From Hexactinellida sp. DTS-2022 (taxonomy: Eukaryota > Porifera > Hexactinellida), in assembly GCA_028753945.1 (NCBI GenBank), contig JAPNXP010000001.1, positions 6,934,501 through 6,998,500 on the forward strand: DNA of 64,000 nucleotides, written 5' to 3'. This document shows, one piece after another, positions 57,013 through 64,000 of the stretch. The position numbers were made by a program, and so were the translations under genes. Position 1 is the first letter of the stretch. The number at the start of each line of letters is the position of its first letter. Below the pieces are notes generated by a model. The model was given only the letters and a program-made list of their open reading frames with translations, searched no databases and had not been told where the DNA came from.

Positions 57013-57124
57013 TATTATCCTACGTACTAATTAAATTAACCTTATAAATAGAGCTTATAGTCTCAGGATTTCGAATTAGATGTTATCCAATCTCGTGATT
57101 ATTTATGCAAGGTACAGTATGTAT

Positions 57125-57238
57125 CAGATCCGGTGGAAGCAGTTATAGTGGTCAGGCCATGACATGAGTCACATGACCGGCCTAACTAGTGATGTAAGAG
57201 TGGTTAGGCTATTGGCCTGACCGCTTCTGCCGGCCCTG
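57125..57238. repeat. Short hAT-like MITE
   Basis: CAGATCCGGTGGAAGCAG and CGCTTCTGCCGGCCCTG are inverted, with matching inner blocks GGTCAGGCCATGAC and GGCCTGACCG. The flanks are GTATGTAT and TGTATGAT, an imperfect duplication. Confidence 0.5.
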
Positions 57239-57289
57239 TGTATGATATTTACTGGATTAATGTTAAACATAGTCGTCTTTATTATACCA

Positions 57290-57851
57290 GCTTTGTTCTT
57301 AAACAGTAAGTATGAAAACGAATTTCGCATTTACAAATTTTTCATATTAATACAGTAAACTCTCGTTATAAAGAAGTGCTCATAACCTGTAAATTCCTTC
57401 GTTATAAGAGGATAATAATTAATTCATTTAGTACTCCGTTAATAAGCGGGTATTTCGTTATATCCGAGTTCGTTATAACGGGAGTTCACCTGTATTTATT
57501 GTTGCTGTAACAAAATAAGCAAAAAGTTGATTAATTCGAAATACAAATAGAGGCCAGCTTCCAACGGGTTTAATAGGTAACAAGGATGACGATTTCCAAT
57601 TTAGAATCAGAATATTTGTAAAATGATATTTATTGTTGTCTTTGACAGTTTGTGGCAAATAGAAAAACAAGTTGTCAAGTATTATACTTCACCTAAAGAC
57701 TAGCCTTCGACAAATATACTGGTTAATACATTTGCTGAATAGGACTTGTTTCCTGGCAAATAAGAGAATGTTTGTTGTTAAGTTGAAACAACTAATAATG
57801 AGCCATATTTTAATGAATAGACGAGAGCGCGTAGCGATTGAGTGATCTTAC
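57290..57851 (+). repeat. Helitron-like repeat remnant with pogo-like MITE
   Basis: AAACGAATTTCGCATTTAC, GAGGCCAGCTTCCAACGGG, a TTTATTGTTGTC block and GCGTAGCGATTGAGTGATC place it in the GAAGGGCTCGT family. A pogo-like MITE (57353-57492, ends CAGTAAACTCTCG and CGGGAGTTCACCTG, TA flanks) lies inside. The 3' part is cut by the hAT element that follows. Confidence 0.45.
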
Positions 57852-58485
57852 CAGGGCCGGATTAACCCATGGGCAACCGGGGCAACTGCCCCGGGGCCTC
57901 CACCACCAAAGTAAAATATTTTAGATTATTTACTTTAAAATATAGAATGTTCGTTTACTAAGGTCACTATCATTTTATTGTGTGCTTTGTTTTCCTGAAA
58001 ATTATAATCAAATAATTGATCCTCTGTCTCTGGAAACATTACTGGTACAATTTCATAATTGACAAAAATGTGAGCTCTACATTTCCTAACATTCTGACCA
58101 TTTTGAGCATATGCCTGGTGCTAATGATCACTAACTGTAGCGGAGAAAGGTCATTCTCCAAATTGAAATTGGTTTGCAGCTCCTTTGCCGCCTTCAATGT
58201 TGCAAACAAGGTTGAACTCACTTACACTTATGTCAATTGAGCACGATGTTATGCGAGACATTGATTTCTCAAGTTTGATTACTGATTTTGTTATTATGAA
58301 AGCAAGAAAGTCATTTTCTAGAAACTATTAGTTTTACTTACTTACCTCGATTTATATTCCATAAAAACTTCGTGTGTCTGGAATAATTGTACTTCATTTT
58401 TCACTGAACAATTGTAGTGGAAGGAGTTAGAGGCCTATACAACACTGGTTGCCCCAGGGCCTCCACCTCAATTAATCCGGCCCTG
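57852..58485 (+). mobile_element. Internally deleted hAT transposon with hATC relic
   Basis: The ends CAGGGCCGGATTAACC and TTAATCCGGCCCTG are flanked by exact GATCTTAC copies (57844-57851, 58486-58493). Inside, 58070-58330 encodes the C-terminal dimerisation region of a hAT transposase: FPNILTILSICLVLMITNCS, GERSFSKLKLV, then after a frame change LSLMSIEHDVMRDIDFSSLI. The pattern resembles ZMYM1-like hAT proteins. Most of the transposase is deleted, so it needs a partner to move. Confidence 0.78.
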
Positions 58486-58545
58486 GATCTTACAATTGAG
58501 ATTTTGAATACTTTTTCAATATTCTAACTGTTGTTAGGTCAATTA

Positions 58546-58655
58546 AACCCTTCGTTGCCAGGGGTAAGGTATAAATAGAAAAATCCCATTTCAATTCAAT
58601 TGAAATTGAATTTAGTTTCAGTTTGACATTCACATACCGGGGCAACGAAGGGGTA
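58546..58655. repeat. piggyBac-like hairpin MITE
   Basis: AACCCTTCGTTGCCAGGGG mirrors CCGGGGCAACGAAGGGG. The middle contains TTCAATTCAATTGAAATTG and ATAAATAGAAAAATCCCATTT, the latter shared with 1847-1970. The TTAA target is not clean here. Confidence 0.42.
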
Positions 58656-61600
58656 TATACGTATATACCGTATAACAGAAAAACTATTAACAAATGAAGT
58701 ATTGAACCTGGGATTTAGAAAGAATTCCCGGGAATCAATTCCCAGAAATATATCCGGACCCGGGATTTTAATCCCAGAAATATTCCCGGTCCCGGGATTC
58801 TAACCCCTATTTACATAAAAATATATTTGTATTTGCCTTCTATTTTGTAAACTTGGTTTGATGTGTTACTTAAGTGCTGCATAAGGAACCCGTCTAAATG
58901 TGATTACTGGTATAAATTAAGCCGGAACGAATTTGCCATGGAATAGACAAACCCATAGAAATGACTAAGACTCTAAATTTAGCCCGGAACTAATTTGTTA
59001 AATGAACAATTTATGACAAATTGGTACCGGCCGGAACCATTTTGCAGCCGGAACAAATATATCAGAACAGTACAATTGCACCAAATGACTTTTGAGAGGG
59101 TCCGCATGTATCTAACTAGCTTCAGGAAGCTGAGTGGAGTCGAACAAGGGGTCACTCGATAGGGTTAGAATAAAATTTAAGAATGGAATGTTGTCAAATT
59201 CCTACAACATTCCTGCGTCGTCAAGGAAAAATTGTCTCAGGTGACCACTTAAATGACGCCAAATTTAGTGTTGATTACGAATATCGGCATAAAAATTGGA
59301 TTTGACTTGATTTGAGGAAGTTAGACGAGTTCTAACACCTTCAAAATGTGTCCCTTAAGTGGTCAATTGTGGCCGACACATTGGAATTTGGAGTTGGCAC
59401 TATATCCAAAAATACACTATTTGCATGAAAGAACAAACCTACAAAGTCTGAAAATTCTATATAAAAATGCATGATTAATGTTGTAAGCGGCTGGACTATT
59501 AGCGGATTACGGGATATCAATAAGTAACAATACTGTTTTAGGCCTACGCTAATTTTACCGTAAAACTAAGTTTACAGTCCCTATATTAAAGAAGTCCCTG
59601 ATTATGTATATTTGATGTTACTTAAGGCAAAATTCTTTAATGGTCCATGTTCTCTAATAGTCCACCTGGGTCCTTTTACCCACTGGTGGACTATTAGAGT
59701 AATGATAACTAAGGAAATTGTCGTAAACAGCATCAAATAACGATTTAGAGTGTCACTATGTTTATAACTAGACTCAGATAGCTGTTGGGAGTCGAACAAG
59801 GGGTCACTCGATAGGTTTAGAACAAATTTTGAGAAAGGAATGTTGTCACATTCCTGAGACATTATTGCGTTACTAGGGATAAACTATGGGTAAGTGACCC
59901 CTTAAACGACGGGGAATTTCATGTGGACAACGAATCTGGTCTTTAAAAGTAGACCAGAGTTGAATTTGGAAAGTCGCCGTTCGGGGTAATACCGGCGATT
60001 TAGTACGCAGCCGCAATTTTAAAAGTCCAAGATAACATCGAAAATGTGTTCGTTCGTCGTGGGCCCGCGAAAATTTTGATGCCGGGGTCATAAAGATTAC
60101 GTATACAAAATTTGGTGCTTTTGTCCAGCGTTTCCCGAAATCGATTTAAAGCGACTTGACTAAAAAGAGCAAGTTGTAATTCGGATACTACTTGTATTTT
60201 AGCATGTGGTTGCTTTATAATTTAAAAAAAAATCAGGATGTCGCCATTTTGTGATTTAGTAGCCTTTGGGGTATGAAATAACCCTAATTTAGTATTCCTA
60301 TTATAAAACTATTAGAAAGTAGGAAGTAACTGAAATTTATGATATTTGATTTTTTTAACCAAAAATTGTTACCGTCATCATTAAATGGCGCCTAAATAGC
60401 TTAACCACAAATCTGAGATTCTCAAAAGTGGTTCTAATGGACTCGCAATGGTTGATTACCCCATATACAACCCAAATAACAATAATAGGAGGCATAGTTT
60501 ATCCTAGAATGAAAATTAGAAACTGGCCTCTTTGTTTTATGGCCTTCTCGGCGACATATATAGCCGTATATTAAGTAGGCAATGGGCCAATACGAATTTT
60601 GTGTCATGCCCTTTGGATTAACCAATTAGCGCTCCCGCGACGTACCAGCGACCTATTGATATGGTACTTCGTGAGGCACCTACGAGCTTACCATATGTAG
60701 ATGACACGCTGGTGTATTCACAGAGCTTTCGGGAACATATCAGTCACCTTCAGAATACACTTGAATTATATCGCCAAGCTAAAATGCAACTCAGAAAAGA
60801 AAAATGCATCTTCGCGATTTAGGAGGTCGAATTCGTGGGGCATCTTATTTCTTCAAATGGACAGCGTCCCATACCCTCTTTATAGCTTTAATTCAACGGA
60901 TTAGAGATCACGCTTCCTCCACTACATTACGAGAGCTCTAATCCTTCCTCGGTTTAACAAACTATTATCGGGACTTTATTGATAAGTTTTCTGAAATGGC
61001 TTCTCCTCTGTATGATCTCACGCAAGGGAATGTCTCATGGAGATGGGGGATGTTAAAGAAAAGAGTTTTCAGCGTTTACGTGCAGCATTAACTTCAGATT
61101 CGGTATGCCTAGTGTTCCCTCAATGGAACAAGACATTTTACATGGAGTGTGAATGTGATGCATCAAGAGAGGGAATAGGGGCTGTGCACTGCTATCTCAA
61201 GAAGACGAGGAGGGAAAGTTGAGGCCAATTTCCTTCTTTTCAAGTAGGTTAAATAAGGCGCAGAAAAACTACAGTGCTTCAGAGTTGGAGGCATGGGCAA
61301 ATGTTGCTGCGGCGAGAAAATGGCGGAAGTATCTACAAGCTGCTTCATCGGTGGAGATAAGGACGGACCATAACCCATTGCAATGGTTGAGACGTCAGAG
61401 GGACCCGATAGGGAAGTTTTCCCGTTGGCTGATTGAACTAGAGTCAATGAACTACAATATTCAGTACCTCCAAGGAAAGGATAATTTCCTGGCCGATCAT
61501 CTGAGTCGTTTTTCCGGGAGGAATGGGCGAATATGTTAACGACGGCCGGAATGTCTTGAGCGATTTATTTAGCCTGTCGATATAGTCTTCCCGAGCGAGG

Positions 61601-62274
61601 AAATGGGTGTAAGACAATCAGAAGACCCGGGGTAATATGTGCGAAAGATCAAATGTTAACCACGGAATATGGTAACGGAAGGTCACTGAGGAATCAAGTA
61701 AATTTGAGAGTGTTAAATGGCCTATTGTATCGAGGGAATCAACTCGTAGTTCCAGAATATATGAGAGAAGTGATTTTAGTATCAGCTCATAAGAGGAGTC
61801 ATTCAGGAGTTTTTCGTACCTTTCATGAAGTCAGTAGGAGATTTACTCCCGTCAATGTGGAAAGACGTAGAAAATCACTGCGGTTCATGTCTTACATGTT
61901 TGAGGAACAAACGCATGTATAGGAAGAAAGAACCCCTAGTCCGGTGGAACTCGAAATTAGTCGTCCACGAGCTGTAGTGGCTTTTGATTTAGCGGTCCTG
62001 CCCTGGTCCAGTCAAGGATATCGTTATGTTTGGTGGCTGTGGATCTTTTTTCTAAACAGCTAGAAGCATGGCATGGCCATTGAAGGAGAAAGATTCCCCC
62101 TCAGTGAATGAGGCTCTGGAAAATGCATGGTTTAATCGTCACAGTATTCCTCAGATTTTATTATCTGATCAAGAAAACGCAGTGGATGGCCATATGGTAC
62201 GCGATATGTGTAGACGATTAGGAATTCAAAAGATTCATTCGTCAGCTTATCATCCACAAGGAGACGGCCAGTAG

Positions 62275-62762
62275 AAAAAATTCATACAAAGCGTTTTTTT
62301 TTTTTGTATCACTAGAAGCGCAATTTTTCATAGAATAGCATATCCAAATCCGCTAATATCCGTTTGGGGAAAAAATTTATGCGGGTGGGAGTGTCGGCCT
62401 TTTCATAGTAAATCGCCAACATTTCCGTAACTAACTTTCTCAAATCAAATCTAATTAACTTATAATCACCATATTTGTACATCACCATATTAGTACTAAT
62501 GATTTCTTCCGATGAGAAATCATTCTCAAAAGTATTTTAGATGTTTCTGGCGTATTTGAAAACCTAAGTTTAGTTTATTCCATGACGATAGGTAATTCAT
62601 TTTACGAGCAATTAGAAAGTAAACACTGGCCTGGAAATGAAATGAGCAAATACTTGACTTATCTAGCCGTATAATATAGTAGGCCATGACTCAGCGTAAA
62701 ATTTCCAGCAATTTGATATATCACATGACCATATTTAGACTGCTTATAAATATATATATAAT
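62275..62762. other. Flank of the retroelement fossil, no gene
   Basis: A T-run at 62296, then AT-rich sequence. At 62655-62690, TAGCCGTATAATATAGTAGG followed by CCATG is a lone right end of the CATGGCCTAC element group (elements A and E). Nothing coding. Confidence 0.4.
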
Positions 62763-63273
62763 ACGAGCCCTTCGGTCTCTGTCGCTTTGCGACAGATCGG
62801 TGCTACTCACCTCAAGTTAACGGCCGCTACGCGGCCTTACTCCTCACTAAACAATTGATTACATATTTAGTAATATTTATCATAGTTATATACTTATAAT
62901 ACCCGTTAAAAGCTAACTTCTATGTTGATTTTGAATTTCATTAATTTGTTTACCTATTTTTGTGTAAACAACAACAACAAATATTCATATTATATATTTA
63001 TAAATGCGAAATTCGAAATCAGCATAATTGTTTACCTATAATCCCCGTTGAAAGCTAACTTCTGGGTTGATTTTGAATTTAATTAATTTGTTTACCTATT
63101 TTGTGTCAACAACAACAAATATTCATATTATAAATTTGTAATTGCGAAATTCGTGTTCATCATACTTGTTTACCTATTATAACATTTGGAACTTAGTATC
63201 TCAACGACTATCTCAATTATAAATGCGGTTTCTAGTCCCCATCACTTTAATACAATCCGGACAAACGCACACA

Positions 63274-63339
<66 letters not shown>

Positions 63340-63354
63340 ATTTAATAATATAGA
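62763..63354 (-). repeat. Helitron-like repeat (GAAGGGCTCGT family), most complete copy
   Basis: Read on the minus strand it begins TCTATATTATTAAATCTC, continues with a (GT)n tract and TTTGTCCGG, and has three diverged modules with AGCT(T/A)AC and TTTGTTGTTGTT. Two GC-rich hairpins follow (GCGTAGCGGCC region; CTGTCGCAAAGCGACAG) and the end is GAAGGGCTCGT. The 5' TC and the hairpin near the 3' end fit a Helitron, though the last bases are CTCG rather than CTAG. Confidence 0.5.
63273..63337. repeat. (CA)n microsatellite
   Basis: About 30 CA units in an uninterrupted run, part of the Helitron-like 5' end. Confidence 0.85.
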
Positions 63355-63359
63355 TTACT

Positions 63360-63592
63360 CCGTTGACCAAATATAGTCGGTTGACCAAATACAGTATATT
63401 CGTTTGCTAACCGAATAACAAATACTGATATTCGGAAAATGTATAACAAAATATTGAACTATTTGGCGAATATATTTAGTAAAACCGAACATTGAACTAT
63501 GTATTCGGTTGCAACCTTGCTTAATACTAATTTCGGATAAGGCGAACGCATGTTGACAGGCCCCTAGAGTTCGTACTAACAAGGTTCTACTG
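63360..63592. repeat. ATTCGGTT repeat next to a pogo-like right end
   Basis: 63360-63525 resembles the 36600-36805 MITE (CGAATAACAAATACTGATAT, GTATTCGGTTGCAACC). 63530-63592 ends GTTCGTACTAACAAGG then TTCTACTG before TA, the mirror of the pogo-like end at 37545. Confidence 0.45.
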
Positions 63593-63611
63593 TAGATCGT
63601 TTTATTAACAG

Positions 63612-63855
63612 TCGCAAATTTCCACTGGATACAAAATTGTCTTTCAATTATTTACGAAAACCGTTTTTATCGTTTAAATGGATTTATTTATCAAACTTTA
63701 GCTGCTAATTATCTTCTTAGATTGAGAAGAAGAGTTACTTACAATCTATTCTATTCGCAACATTTAGTCTGTCATGTGGTCACTACTTGAATATAGATGT
63801 CTCACAAGAATTAGCTACAAAATCATCATTTCAGAAAAGTTATTTTAATGATCCG
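63612..63855 (+). CDS. Possible exon or exons of the RNF213-like gene
   Basis: After TTTATTAACAG the frame reads ANFHWIQNCLSIIYENRFYR then LNGFIYQTLAANYLLRLRRR. The right part, in another frame, reads LNIDVSQELATKSSFQKSYF to NDP and ends at a strong donor CCG|GTAAGC. The change of frame near 63740-63770 would need a very short intron or indicates damage. The sequence looks protein-like; the phase does not directly fit 52706-52798, so another exon would be needed between. The last 145 bases of the window show nothing. Confidence 0.35.
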
Positions 63856-64000
63856 GTAAGCAATCAATGACTGAGTTATGACATAAATTGGAGCATAGGT
63901 TATGGCTTTATAGTCTAGTCGTAGGTACATACTAGGAAGTTTCAACCGGGAAAAATTTATACAAAGCTAATTTAATATCATTAAAAGCGCATTTCTTTAA

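Larger units (their letters stand above)
55094..60584. mobile_element. Long-inverted-repeat element E, 1.65-kb near-identical arms
   Basis: Starts CATGACCTACTTAATATACG and ends with the inverse of CATTGCCTACTTAATATACG. It is flanked by GGCCAAT on both sides (55087-55093, 60585-60591), a 7-bp duplication. The arms run 55094 to about 56742 and about 58868 to 60584. The longest open frames in the two arms (55747-56007 and 59602-59862; 55518-55736 and 59873-60091) translate identically, so the arms are almost unchanged over long stretches. These frames are not thought to be genes. The 2.1-kb centre is a patchwork of later insertions. No transposase is present. Confidence 0.82.
53212..62274 (+). 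mobile_element. Ty3/gypsy retroelement fossil, split by element E
   Basis: Plus strand. The gag begins MARETEEDFNSKLVRVGGLS (53212). Two CCHC-type knuckles (CWICGEGGHMSFNC and CGKRGHLIQDC) lie near 53990-54110. A protease-like region follows (VDTLAMLDSAAQPSVLD to VILGREFLEMF, 54180-54480), and the reverse transcriptase begins near 54880-55090. The reverse transcriptase resumes at 60585 (YEFCVMPFG; VDDTLVYS), followed by RNase H (CECDASREGIGAV; NYSASELEAWANV; IRTDHNPLQWL), and integrase pieces 61650-62274 (HKRSHSG; IHSSAYHPQGDGQ). Broken in many places; terminal repeats not recognised. Element E sits in the reverse transcriptase between GGCCAAT duplications. Confidence 0.8.

Noticed and set aside
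1-64000. tRNA or rRNA genes
   Set aside because: No cloverleaf with A/B boxes or rRNA-like block was recognised by eye on either strand; a tRNAscan-type run would be decisive.

Overview
The window is animal nuclear DNA: AT-rich, intron-bearing and packed with transposable elements. There is no sign of bacterial or organelle gene organisation. The mix of elements (DIRS-type, Ty3/gypsy, P/THAP, hAT, pogo-like, Tc1-like, Helitron-like, CR1/Jockey-like LINE) together with an RNF213/mysterin-like gene suggests an invertebrate, perhaps a sponge, cnidarian or other marine animal. The species cannot be fixed from sequence alone.

The backbone looks like one very large host gene on the + strand, similar to RNF213 (mysterin, a giant AAA/E3 ubiquitin ligase). 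Candidate exons lie at 1261-1723, 13438-13610, 13672-14102, 43581-43724, 49788-49876, 51052-51297, 51602-51728, about 51800-52236 and 52706-52798, with a possible one at 63612-63855. Reading phases match across most neighbouring exons. The introns between them are filled with nested mobile elements. A second, unrecognised candidate gene lies antisense at 31906-32949.

Layout. 1-13400: Helitron-like ends, the first exon, hAT/piggyBac/pogo-type MITEs, a fossil integrase element (2760-4560) and a whole-looking non-autonomous Helitron (9152-10356). 13438-16990: two exons, more MITEs and perfect palindromes. 16994-21607: a broken DIRS-like retroelement with inverted ends. 21667-25964: a P-type transposon with a THAP domain, itself hit by a hAT MITE. 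26300-32950: palindromic satellite, an OTU-bearing transposon remnant, a long-inverted-repeat element and the antisense gene. 33000-37700: hairpin repeats, a Tc1-like MITE and a second long-inverted-repeat element. 38077-39835: a LINE fragment followed by a tail-to-tail Helitron palindrome. 43581-49876: exons surrounding an inverted-repeat structure with a broken Ty3/gypsy fossil inside. 51052-52798: exons. 53212-62274: a second broken Ty3/gypsy fossil, split by a 5.5-kb element whose 1.65-kb inverted arms are almost identical. 62763-63354: a Helitron-like copy.

The clearest signals for follow-up are three. First, a group of long-inverted-repeat elements with CAT-starting ends and 7-8 bp target duplications may be linked to the resident P/THAP transposon. 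Second, the RNF213-like gene is stretched to more than 50 kb by insertions. Third, many insertions can be ordered in time because exact target duplications are preserved.
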